A stretch of 64,000 bases of DNA from JAXMAO01 sp046350375 (GTDB lineage Bacteria; Planctomycetota; Phycisphaerae; UBA1845; UTPLA1): the NCBI GenBank assembly GCA_046350375.1, contig JAXMAO010000011.1:1-64000 (forward strand). Direction: 5' to 3'. Of the stretch, positions 17,466-25,080 are shown piece by piece. The position numbers and the translations under genes were made by a program. How positions within the stretch are numbered: the first letter of the stretch is position 1; every line of letters starts with the position of its first letter. The notes beneath the pieces are model-generated. The model worked only from the letters and a program-made list of their open reading frames with translations, did no database searches and had not been told where the DNA came from.

Positions 17466-20396
17466 TCAGGGCCGCGACCCGCGCGGCGGCCGGCCCGGCC
17501 GCTGTTCGCCCGGTGCGCGCCGCATCGGGGCCGGCTGCGGGTCGGCAGCACTGCCGGCCGGGGGGCCGTCGGGGATGGCGATGATGCGAACGACCTGGTC
17601 ATCCTTGAGGTATTTTCGCACCGCGTCGCGAATCTGGGTGGCGGTGTAGGTGTTGTAGACGTCGGGCAGTTCGCGGATCTCGGCCAGGGCGCGGCCGCGA
17701 TAGGTCATGTCGGCCAGGACGCTCTGCCAGTAGCGCGGGTCCTGCATGCGCGTGGTGAGCTGGGTGATGAGCTGCTTGCGGGCGGTGGTGACCTCCTGGT
17801 CGGTCGGCCCCTGGTCGGCAAACTCGTGCAGCATCTGGAGAATGGTGTCGGCCAGCTTGTCGCCGTTCTGCGGATCGGTCGGCGCGGCGGCCATCATGAG
17901 CCCGGTGCCGGGCAGCTCGCGGGCCGGGCGATTGCCGCAGCGGATGCTGTAAACCAGCTGCTCGTTCTCGCGGATGCGCTGGATCATGCGGTCGCTGATG
18001 ATCTGGCTGGCGATCGTCAGCAGCCGGCGGTCGAGCACGTCGCGCTCGTTGCAGCTGATGAACCCGGCCATGACCATCGCCTTGGGGGTGCGGCTTTTGA
18101 AGTGGACGGTCTTGCTGTATGGGCCGGCGCCGCGCTTGATCGTGCGCAGCGAGTCGAGGGCCGACCAGGTGGCGCCGCGCTTCGGCAGACTGCCGAAGTA
18201 GCGCGCCACGAGCTGAGTTGCGGCGTCGAGCGGCAGATCGCCGACGACGGAGATCTCGATCGGCGCGGTCGCGGCGATGCGGCGGAACCAGGCCTCAGCC
18301 GTGCCGGGGGTGACTCGGTCGATCTGCTCGGGGGTCAGCTCTTTCAGGCGGACGTCGTTGCCGAGGACGGTCTCGGTCATGGCTTCCTGCATGACGCCCT
18401 GCGGCATGGTGTGCATCCGCTCGAGGCGCTGCTTGGTCATCTTCTTCCAGTTGTCGAGTCCGGCCGGCTCGATGCGACCCTCGGTGAGCATGGCATAGGC
18501 CAGTTGCAAGCCCAGCTCGATGTCCCTGGGCGAGCCGGAGATGCCGAGCCCGACGGCATCGCGCCCGATGCCGCCGCCGACGCGGACCTTGCGGCCGGTC
18601 ATCAGGTCGCGAATCTGGGTCGAGTCGAGCCGGGCGGTGGCCGGCTGGCGGAGCATGAGGCTGGCCGCGTCGGAGACGCCGCGGTTGTCGGCGGTCTCTT
18701 CGAGGTCGCCGCCGGGCAGCAGGACATCGACCAGCACTTCCTGTTTCTTGTAGTCGGTGAAGTGATGGTGCATCACGACGCCGTTCTTGAAGGTGACGGT
18801 GGTGACCTTCAGCTTGTCGTCGGCCTGGGTGTTGTCGACGGCGCCCGGCTCGGGAATCTTCGCCAGCAAGTCAGTGGCGGCCTTGGCCTCGTGCGGCGGT
18901 TCGGTTTTGCGGGCCCAGGCGGCGGACGCGGCCGCGAGCACCTCTTCGGACGATGGCAGCTTCAGGTCGGCCTTCTTGGCGGGCAGCAGCAGCGCGTAGG
19001 TGTAGTTCTTCGTGCGGAAGCTGGCGACGAAGGCTTCGTGCACGGAGTCGGGATTCAACTGGGCCAGCACCGGCGTCACCAGCGCCAGGCGCTGCCGGGC
19101 CGAGAGCAGGGGGCGCTGATCGCCGATCGCCCCGGAGGTGCGGGCGATGATCGCGCCGGCATCCAGCGTGGATTCGAGCTCGACGGCGCGCTCGGCGTCG
19201 GAGAGCAGCTCGCGCCGCGCCAGGTCGAGCTCGCTGGCGGTGAAGCCGTGCTCGATGGCGCGCGACACCTCGGCGATGAGCTGGTCGAGCATCTTGTTCC
19301 AGTCCTGCGGGTCGCCGTTGGCGGTGCCGGTGGGAATGACGGCGTCGTGCTGCAGGGCGCCGACGTTGACGCCGGCGCGGCGGAAGGCGGCTTTGCCCTT
19401 GGTCACCAGCTCGCGCAGGCGGCGCGAGACGATCCAGGTCGACACGTCCTCGACGAGTTCGGCGCGATACTGCTCGTAGGTGGTGACCGGCGGCCGGCCC
19501 GGCAGGATGGCCGACATGCGGACCATCGCGCCGACCTGCTCGTCATCGGTCAGCACGAAGGCGCGGGGCTGGTTGACCGGCTGCACGCCGGTGCCGCGCG
19601 GCGCGCGGGCCGGCTTGCGGGCCGCGAAGGCCTTGAAATGGGGCTCGATCTTCTCGGCCATCTGCTTGGCGTCGACGTCGCCGACGACGATGAGCGTCAT
19701 GTTTTCGGGGCGATACCAGGAGTCGTAGTAGTCGGCGAACTCGTCGCGCGGGAACTTGCGGATCTGCGATTCGTCGCCGATGACATCGTGCCGGGCGATC
19801 TGCGTGTCGGGGAACATCCGCCGCATTGATTCCTTCTGGAGGCGTTCCATGGCGCTCTTGCGCGAGCGCGATTCTTCGAGGATGACGCCGCGCTCCTTGT
19901 CGATCTCGGTGGCGAGCAGGTCGAGCCCATAGGCGAAGTCGGCCATGATCGTCAGTCCGGTCTCGATGGTTTCGGGCTTGTTGTCGGGCAGGAAGAGCTT
20001 GTAGACGGTTTCCTCGTGGTTGGTGTGGGCGTTGGTGTCGGCGCCGAACTGCATGCCCATCTTGTCGAGCAGCGGCACGAGCTCGCCGGGCTTGAAGTGC
20101 TTGGAGCCGTTGAAGGCCATGTGCTCGAGGAAGTGTGCCAGGCCGTTCTGCGTGTCGCTTTCGTTCAGCGCGCCGGAGTCGACGTGGAGGTAGATCCAGA
20201 GCCGGTTGGGCGGGTTCTTGTGCGGTCGGATGATGGTCTTGAAGTGGTTGGGCAGTTCGCCGTAGACGTTGCCGTCGTCGCGCGGCAGCGGGCTGTTGAC
20301 GGGCTTGGCTGCGGGTGTGTCGCCGCGAACCGGCGGCAGGCCGAGCAGACCGCAGGAGACGATCAGCATCACAACGCACGATCGACGGGCTGACAT
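17466..20396 (-). CDS. M16 family zinc metallopeptidase, two-domain, secreted
   Basis: The 976-residue protein has a signal peptide (about 1-25) and two M16 (pitrilysin/insulinase) halves. The first half carries the inverted zinc motif HFLEH (His88, Glu91, His92) and the third ligand Glu168 in EIDKERG, exactly 76 residues on, so it should be catalytic. The second half (about 500-940, with KNGVVMHHHFTDYKKQEV and NEQLVYSIRCGNRPA) lacks HxxEH, as in the inactive domain of pitrilysin-type enzymes. It probably degrades peptides in the periplasm. The C-terminal 30 residues are a Pro/Arg/Gly-rich tail. It has a good promoter of its own. Confidence 0.93.
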   Translation of the reverse strand: MSARRSCVVMLIVSCGLLGLPPVRGDTPAAKPVNSPLPRDDGNVYGELPNHFKTIIRPHKNPPNRLWIYLHVDSGALNESDTQNGLAHFLEHMAFNGSKHFKPGELVPLLDKMGMQFGADTNAHTNHEETVYKLFLPDNKPETIETGLTIMADFAYGLDLLATEIDKERGVILEESRSRKSAMERLQKESMRRMFPDTQIARHDVIGDESQIRKFPRDEFADYYDSWYRPENMTLIVVGDVDAKQMAEKIEPHFKAFAARKPARAPRGTGVQPVNQPRAFVLTDDEQVGAMVRMSAILPGRPPVTTYEQYRAELVEDVSTWIVSRRLRELVTKGKAAFRRAGVNVGALQHDAVIPTGTANGDPQDWNKMLDQLIAEVSRAIEHGFTASELDLARRELLSDAERAVELESTLDAGAIIARTSGAIGDQRPLLSARQRLALVTPVLAQLNPDSVHEAFVASFRTKNYTYALLLPAKKADLKLPSSEEVLAAASAAWARKTEPPHEAKAATDLLAKIPEPGAVDNTQADDKLKVTTVTFKNGVVMHHHFTDYKKQEVLVDVLLPGGDLEETADNRGVSDAASLMLRQPATARLDSTQIRDLMTGRKVRVGGGIGRDAVGLGISGSPRDIELGLQLAYAMLTEGRIEPAGLDNWKKMTKQRLERMHTMPQGVMQEAMTETVLGNDVRLKELTPEQIDRVTPGTAEAWFRRIAATAPIEISVVGDLPLDAATQLVARYFGSLPKRGATWSALDSLRTIKRGAGPYSKTVHFKSRTPKAMVMAGFISCNERDVLDRRLLTIASQIISDRMIQRIRENEQLVYSIRCGNRPARELPGTGLMMAAAPTDPQNGDKLADTILQMLHEFADQGPTDQEVTTARKQLITQLTTRMQDPRYWQSVLADMTYRGRALAEIRELPDVYNTYTATQIRDAVRKYLKDDQVVRIIAIPDGPPAGSAADPQPAPMRRAPGEQRPGRPPRGSRP

Positions 20397-20454
20397 GTGG
20401 TGATCCCTTCAGGCGAATCGACTCGCTTCGACCCCGGACACTTCTGAAGCCGGT

Positions 20455-20483
20455 AGTTTACGCCGCCGCGGGTCGGATGCCAA
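20455..20483 (-). promoter_or_regulatory. Promoter of the M16 peptidase gene
   Basis: Minus-strand TTGGCA (20483-20478), a 17-nt spacer and TAAACT (20460-20455). The leader would be about 50 nt and contains AAGGGA before the ATG. One of the best sigma-70-like matches in the window. Confidence 0.52.
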
Positions 20484-20637
20484 ACCGGCGCGCGGTCTCG
20501 TTCGAATGATCGCGGCCGGGTACGGCTCGGCTGTGTCGCTGCCGCGGGGCAAAGCTGGAGCTGTGCCCCACTGGAAAAAGCTGAAGCCTTGCCCGGCAGG
20601 AACAAGCGAACCAGAGGCGGCACAAGCCGGTCGGCGG

Positions 20638-21906
20638 CTATTCTTCCTCGCGGCCTTCGGCCAGCTCGCGCTTGCAGACCTCGCGCAGCAGGACGGTGGC
20701 GTAGCAGCCGGCCGGCAGGGCGAACTTCAGCCGCAGCAGCGGTCCGCGCTCATCGTGCTGCGTTTCGACCGACACTTCGTGCGGCTGGAACCGCAGCGGG
20801 CGGCGCGAGCCGGGCGGGCGGAGCGGACCGAGCCGGTCGAAGTCGGGCAGCGCGAGCGCCGCGGCGGCGCAGGCCTCGGCCTCGATTTCGGCCGGGACGC
20901 CGGTGGGCGTCGACATGCGGTGGCCGAGGATGGGCCCGGTGGCGGAGACCTCGAAGCGTTCGGCGCGCGGCTGCTCGGCGGCGGCGGATTCGACGCGGAA
21001 GACCGCGCCGGTGTCGTGCTTGCAGGCGAGGTCGCCGTCGCAGAGGCGGTCGAGCGTGGCGATGCGCCGCGCCAGGACGGCATTGAACAGCTCGGATTGC
21101 AGCGCGGAGATGAAGAACTTCCGCAGGCTGAAGTCGATCGCGCGGACCGCGGCGCGGAGGTTGTCGCCGCGCTGCGCCAGCGCGCGGCAGACGCGGACGT
21201 TGTCGCGGAACATGTAAGGCCAGGCCTCGGCGGCGGCGGCGAAGTCGCCGCGCTCGAAGAGCTGCCGGGCGCGGAGCACCGGGCCGGTGTCGTGCGGGCC
21301 GGGCGTGCCGCACATGAGCTGGAGCACAGCGGCGTCGTCGCCGCGGACGAGCGCCAGGCCGATCTGCCCGGAGTCGCCGCGCGAGCCGAAGCGCTGGGCG
21401 CCGAAGTAGTTCGGCACGCCGCGCCGCGCCAGCACGTCGAGCACGGCGCGCACGTCGGCGGCGCGGGCGGCGTCGACGTCGCGCAGCGCCAGGTCGAAGC
21501 GGTTGCCGCGCAGGTGGCCGATCTTCAGCTTGTTGGTGTGCCGGCTGACCGCGAGCACGCGGATTCGCGGCAGGTCGAGCTTGCGGATGCGATCGGGGTC
21601 GGCGTGTTCGAGGCTGAGCGACTGCCGCGCGACGGCCCGCGCGTCCTTCAGCCCGGCCAGGCCGATCTCGCGGGCGACGCCCAGCGCGCGGGCGATGTCG
21701 CGGACGGCCTGCAGGGTGGCGAGGCCGGTTTTTTCGATGGTGAAATAGACGTGGTCGCCGCGTCCGCAGGGTTCGTAGGCGGGAATCTCCTCGACGACGA
21801 AGTCGGTGTAGTCGCGCTTGATGGCCGCGGGCACGGCGGGAATGTCGGCCGTGAGGAACGGCAGGTCGGCGACGCAGGGACCGGCGGGCGGCATCGGGGT
21901 GATCAT
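20638..21906 (-). CDS. truD: tRNA pseudouridine(13) synthase
   Basis: TruD converts U13 of certain tRNAs to pseudouridine. The 422-residue protein shows the family signature AGLKDARAVARQ, in which Asp88 is the catalytic residue, the N-terminal KRDYTDFVVEE motif, NKLKIGHLRGNRFDL and VPNYFGAQRFG. The insertion domain (about 170-320) is of TruD size. TruD is patchy outside Proteobacteria and Archaea. It starts 36 nt after the stop of the dockerin-tailed secreted gene on the same strand, with no promoter in between, so the two may be co-transcribed although they seem unrelated in function. Confidence 0.95.
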   Translation of the reverse strand: MITPMPPAGPCVADLPFLTADIPAVPAAIKRDYTDFVVEEIPAYEPCGRGDHVYFTIEKTGLATLQAVRDIARALGVAREIGLAGLKDARAVARQSLSLEHADPDRIRKLDLPRIRVLAVSRHTNKLKIGHLRGNRFDLALRDVDAARAADVRAVLDVLARRGVPNYFGAQRFGSRGDSGQIGLALVRGDDAAVLQLMCGTPGPHDTGPVLRARQLFERGDFAAAAEAWPYMFRDNVRVCRALAQRGDNLRAAVRAIDFSLRKFFISALQSELFNAVLARRIATLDRLCDGDLACKHDTGAVFRVESAAAEQPRAERFEVSATGPILGHRMSTPTGVPAEIEAEACAAAALALPDFDRLGPLRPPGSRRPLRFQPHEVSVETQHDERGPLLRLKFALPAGCYATVLLREVCKRELAEGREEE

Positions 21907-21942
21907 ATGCCAGCCGGACGCGCCGGGCGACGCGCGGGCGGA

Positions 21943-23061
21943 TTACGGGCAGGTGCCGTGCAGCACGCAGTTGACGAACGCCTGCACGTCGAGCCCGTTG
22001 CCAACGCCGTCGCGGTTGACGTCGCAGCAGAGGGCCCCGCCGCCGACGGTGATGAGCACGGCCTGGTAATACTCGGCGACGTTTCCGCTGGTGGTGCAGT
22101 CGAGCGCGGCGCGGTCGCGGGCGGTGAGCCGCAGCAGGTATGCGCACGGCTGCAGGCCGGAGATGTTCCAGAACGCCAGGGTGCCGTTGGTGATTGTGGA
22201 GGTGCCGGAGCCGAGGGTGACCCAGGCGTGGCTGGCGCCGCCGGTGTACTGCAGGGTCCAGCTCTGCAGGTTGGCGTCGGTGACGGTGCCGACGACCTGG
22301 ACGAGCGGTCCGACGGCCGAGCAGGCGGCCGGGGTGGCGATCAATGCGACCGGCGGGGTGTTGTCGACGATGACGTTTCGCAGCACGGTGGTGGCGTTGG
22401 CGCAGCCGTCGCTGGCCCAGACGCGCAGCTGATAGTTGCCGTCGGGGACGCCGACCTTGGTGTTCCAGGTGGCGATCTGGTTGCCGTAGACCGCGCTGCC
22501 GTAGGTGATGTTGAGCGGATCGACCGGTAGGTAGGGACCGCCAGCCGGGCCGTAGCCGGCGGTGTAGGTCATCGGAGAGCAGCCGTCGGACACCGTGCCC
22601 CAGAGGCAGGCGTTGCCGCCGATGACGGCGCTGGCGGCGGGCTGGTCGAGCGCGACGTTCGGTCCGGCGTGGTCAATTCGCACCACGGTGACCGCGGTGC
22701 TGGAGACGCCGGCCGCGTCGGTCACGGTCAGCCGCAGGAAATAGTCGCCCGGAGACGCGACGGCGGTGTTCCAGTTGTAGAGCACGCCGGTGGCGCACAT
22801 CGGCACGCTGGAGGTGCCGATGGTGGTCCAGGGGTCGGCCGGCGCGGCGGTGACGGGGCGCGACTCGAGCCGGTCGGAGCCGTAGCCGACGCCGATCGGG
22901 CAGGCCCGTCCCTGGATGGCGGCGACGCCGCAGACGCACTTGGCATAGGGCGGATCGGCGATTTCGGCGATCGGCGGCGCGGCGAACGCGGCGCGCGCGG
23001 CGAGCGCAGCGGCGACAAGAGCGAAACGGTAGCGCGCCCGGCCGGCGCCAAAACAACCCAT
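21943..23061 (-). CDS. Secreted protein with beta-sandwich repeats and a dockerin-like tail
   Basis: The 372-residue protein starts with a signal peptide (about 1-28) and holds three repeats of an Ig-like/Big_9-type pattern (DPWTTIGTSSVPM...YNWNTAVASPGDYFLRLTVTD; then similar TWNTKVGVPDGNYQLRVWASD and FWNISGLQPCAYLLRLTARD), each about 95 residues. It ends with CCDVNRDGVGNGLDVQAFVNC, a dockerin-like EF-hand loop that may bind calcium or a cohesin-like partner. The start at 23061 follows GGAG. A TATACT -10 lies at 23100-23095. It is probably an exported surface or matrix protein; no cohesin gene is present in the window. Confidence 0.72.
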   Translation of the reverse strand: MGCFGAGRARYRFALVAAALAARAAFAAPPIAEIADPPYAKCVCGVAAIQGRACPIGVGYGSDRLESRPVTAAPADPWTTIGTSSVPMCATGVLYNWNTAVASPGDYFLRLTVTDAAGVSSTAVTVVRIDHAGPNVALDQPAASAVIGGNACLWGTVSDGCSPMTYTAGYGPAGGPYLPVDPLNITYGSAVYGNQIATWNTKVGVPDGNYQLRVWASDGCANATTVLRNVIVDNTPPVALIATPAACSAVGPLVQVVGTVTDANLQSWTLQYTGGASHAWVTLGSGTSTITNGTLAFWNISGLQPCAYLLRLTARDRAALDCTTSGNVAEYYQAVLITVGGGALCCDVNRDGVGNGLDVQAFVNCVLHGTCP

Positions 23062-23138
23062 GGAGGCGATCTCCACCCCGAGGCAGTTCCGACAAGTATA
23101 CCCCGGGACGGGGGGGCGATTCGACCCCCGCCGGGCCG

Positions 23139-23146
23139 GCTACAAT
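23139..23146 (+). promoter_or_regulatory. Extended -10 before the 223-aa gene, predicted leaderless
   Basis: GCTACAAT; hexamer TACAAT (23141-23146) is five of six to consensus and the GTG start begins 7 nt after it. The -35 is weak. Confidence 0.42.
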
Positions 23147-23152
23147 GGGACC

Positions 23153-23824
23153 GTGGACCCCGCGGAAATATTACATTCGATACAGGCGCGCGACCCGCAG
23201 GCCGTCGCGGCGCTGGCGGTGGCGGTGCAGGCGAACGTGGTGACGCTCAAGGTGGCCTGGTCGAAGCGGCGCGGCATCCTGTCGGAGCTGCACGAAATCA
23301 GGACGCCGTCGCCGGGCGCGGTGCGCGAATTCCGGTCGGCGCTGGTCGATCGGCACGCGGTGCAGCAGTATGACGACGATGCGCTGGCGCTGCGGACGCG
23401 CCAGGTGTGGGGGCAGTTCACGGCGCTCTGCTTTACGCTGGGCCATGACGACCCGCATGCCCCGCCGGATTTCTCGATCCGGTCGCCCGATCGTTCGATG
23501 CGCTGCCCGGCGCACCTGCACGAGAAGATCGGCACGGTTCGGCGCGGCCTGTGGCGGCTGCGATTCGAGCAGCGGCTGAGATTCGACCCGACGCTGCGGA
23601 GCGGGCCGGGCTTTCAGCGCGACTATGAAGACGCGCTGGCGACGCCGGTGCTGGTCTTCGGGCAGAACGTGCGGATCTGCGACAACGAGCTGCTGCTGCT
23701 GTGCGCCTGCGAATTTGCCGGGATGCTGGCGGCGCTGCGCTGGGCGGCGGACGATCGCTGGACGTGGGACGATCCGGCGCTGATGGAGCTGGACGGGTCG
23801 CCGGTCAGACCGGAACGGGAGTAG
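23153..23824 (+). CDS. Unrecognised soluble 223-aa protein
   Basis: I do not recognise this protein. It has no signal peptide or membrane helix and is rich in Arg, Ala and Leu, with several predicted helices. Short features are LHEIRTPSPGAVREFRSAL, a Cys pair in LLLLCACEFAGMLAALRW and a Trp-rich DDRWTWDDPALMELDG end. The start is the GTG directly after a TACAAT element; a frame from 23060 would run into the divergent gene's start region. Its last 20 nt overlap the 3' end of the convergent radical SAM gene, so the two 3' ends are locked together. Function unknown. Confidence 0.62.
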   Translation: MDPAEILHSIQARDPQAVAALAVAVQANVVTLKVAWSKRRGILSELHEIRTPSPGAVREFRSALVDRHAVQQYDDDALALRTRQVWGQFTALCFTLGHDDPHAPPDFSIRSPDRSMRCPAHLHEKIGTVRRGLWRLRFEQRLRFDPTLRSGPGFQRDYEDALATPVLVFGQNVRICDNELLLLCACEFAGMLAALRWAADDRWTWDDPALMELDGSPVRPERE

Positions 23825-24926
23825 GAGCGGGGGCGCGCGGGGCGGGGCGGGGGGCGATGTTGCGCGGCCGGCCGTAGTCCATGAGCAGCGTCGGCAGAGA
23901 CTGAATCAATCCGCGCGGCTTGTAGAGGCTTTCGACCTCGCCGCGGCAGTTGTACCAGCAGTCGGTGCAGGTGTTGCCGTCGCTGCGGGCCTTGAGGCGC
24001 TCGACGAGGGTGCGCGGCGGATCGCGGAAAAGATTGGCGACCGGGCGGGCGCGTTCCTCGACGCAGATGGCGACGTCGCCGGTGGAGTCGATGTTGAAGA
24101 AGGCGCGGCCGGCCTTGCAGTCGGAGACGCCCCCGGAGAGGAAGGCGTCGAAGTTTGCCAGGAAGCTGGGATTGCTGAGGAAATTCGGGTGGCGGGCCCG
24201 CAGCTCGAGCAGGCGCGGCGAGACGGCGCTCTTGACGTAGCGGAAGCGCTGCGAGCCGGTCTTGCGGAAGGAGTAGGGCTGAATCATGAAGTAGGCGCCG
24301 TGGTCGGCGGCGAGGCGGATGAGCTCGTCGAGCTGGTCGAGGTTGTCGTGCAGCAGGACGCACATGAGGTTGACGCGCTGCCACGGGTGGCGGCGGGCGC
24401 GGACGAAGTGGTCGATGGCCGCCAGGGCGTCGGCGTGGGCGTGCTTCATGCCGCGCGACTTGTTGTGCCGCGCGGGGTCGGCGTAGTCGATGCTGACCGA
24501 GACGCCCCAGAGGCCGGCGTCGAACAGGGCCGCGGCGTTTTCGGCCGTGACGAAGCCGCCGTGGGTAGTCATGAAGGGGAAGTGCCAGCGGCCGATGGCG
24601 CGAACGACGTCGGGCATGTCGGGCCGCAGCAGCGGCTCGCCGCCGGCGATCGAGACCATGAGCGAGCCCAGGTTGGCGAGTTTCTGGGAGCCGATCTGGA
24701 TCTGCTCTATGGTCTGCTCGGGCAGCTCGCCCATCGGATCGCGCCAATAGTGACAAAAGCCGCAGCGGTAGTTGCACCGATAGGTGACCTGCCAGGCGCA
24801 CCAGATGGGGTTGCCGGCGGCGTAGGCCCGGAAGAGTCGCCATTTCTTGGCGGTGGGCGATAGCGGGGCGTTGGGCGCGGCGCAGGTCGCCGATGCAGTT
24901 GAGACCGAAGCGGGGTTGTGCGACAC
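23805..24926 (-). CDS. Radical SAM enzyme with SPASM-like C-terminal cysteines
   Basis: The 373-residue protein has CNYRCGFC (Cys51, Cys55, Cys58), which binds the catalytic [4Fe-4S] cluster and SAM, followed by the SAM-contacting SIAGGEPLLRPD. Near the C-terminus five more Cys (DCKAG, AICVEE and CTDCWYNC) look like a SPASM or twitch site for an auxiliary cluster. SPASM proteins modify peptides, sugars or sulfatases, but the substrate cannot be read here. No precursor peptide is seen nearby. The start is GTG at 24926 after AAGGA; the longer frame upstream is antisense to the next gene. Ends with a Pro/Ala-rich tail. Confidence 0.85.
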   Translation of the reverse strand: MSHNPASVSTASATCAAPNAPLSPTAKKWRLFRAYAAGNPIWCAWQVTYRCNYRCGFCHYWRDPMGELPEQTIEQIQIGSQKLANLGSLMVSIAGGEPLLRPDMPDVVRAIGRWHFPFMTTHGGFVTAENAAALFDAGLWGVSVSIDYADPARHNKSRGMKHAHADALAAIDHFVRARRHPWQRVNLMCVLLHDNLDQLDELIRLAADHGAYFMIQPYSFRKTGSQRFRYVKSAVSPRLLELRARHPNFLSNPSFLANFDAFLSGGVSDCKAGRAFFNIDSTGDVAICVEERARPVANLFRDPPRTLVERLKARSDGNTCTDCWYNCRGEVESLYKPRGLIQSLPTLLMDYGRPRNIAPRPAPRAPAPTPVPV

Positions 24927-24952
24927 TACGCAGGTCCTTTTTGCGTTTCGCA

Positions 24953-24981
24953 ACTGTACGAGCCGGCAGGCGCGGTCGCAA
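24953..24981 (-). promoter_or_regulatory. Promoter of the radical SAM gene
   Basis: Minus-strand TTGCGA (24981-24976), a 17-nt spacer and TACAGT (24958-24953). The leader is short, about 20 nt, and includes AAGGA. Confidence 0.45.
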
Positions 24982-25080
24982 GCCGCAAGCGAGCGAACGA
25001 CCGGGTCGGGGGCAGGCCGGTGTTCCGATTGTGAAACAGGACGAGCGCAGCCGCGAGTGGGTCGAACAATAGGGATAGTC

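Noticed and set aside
17445..19829. A 794-codon open frame on the plus strand
   Set aside because: Antisense to the M16 peptidase. Val/Gly/Asp-rich shadow composition.
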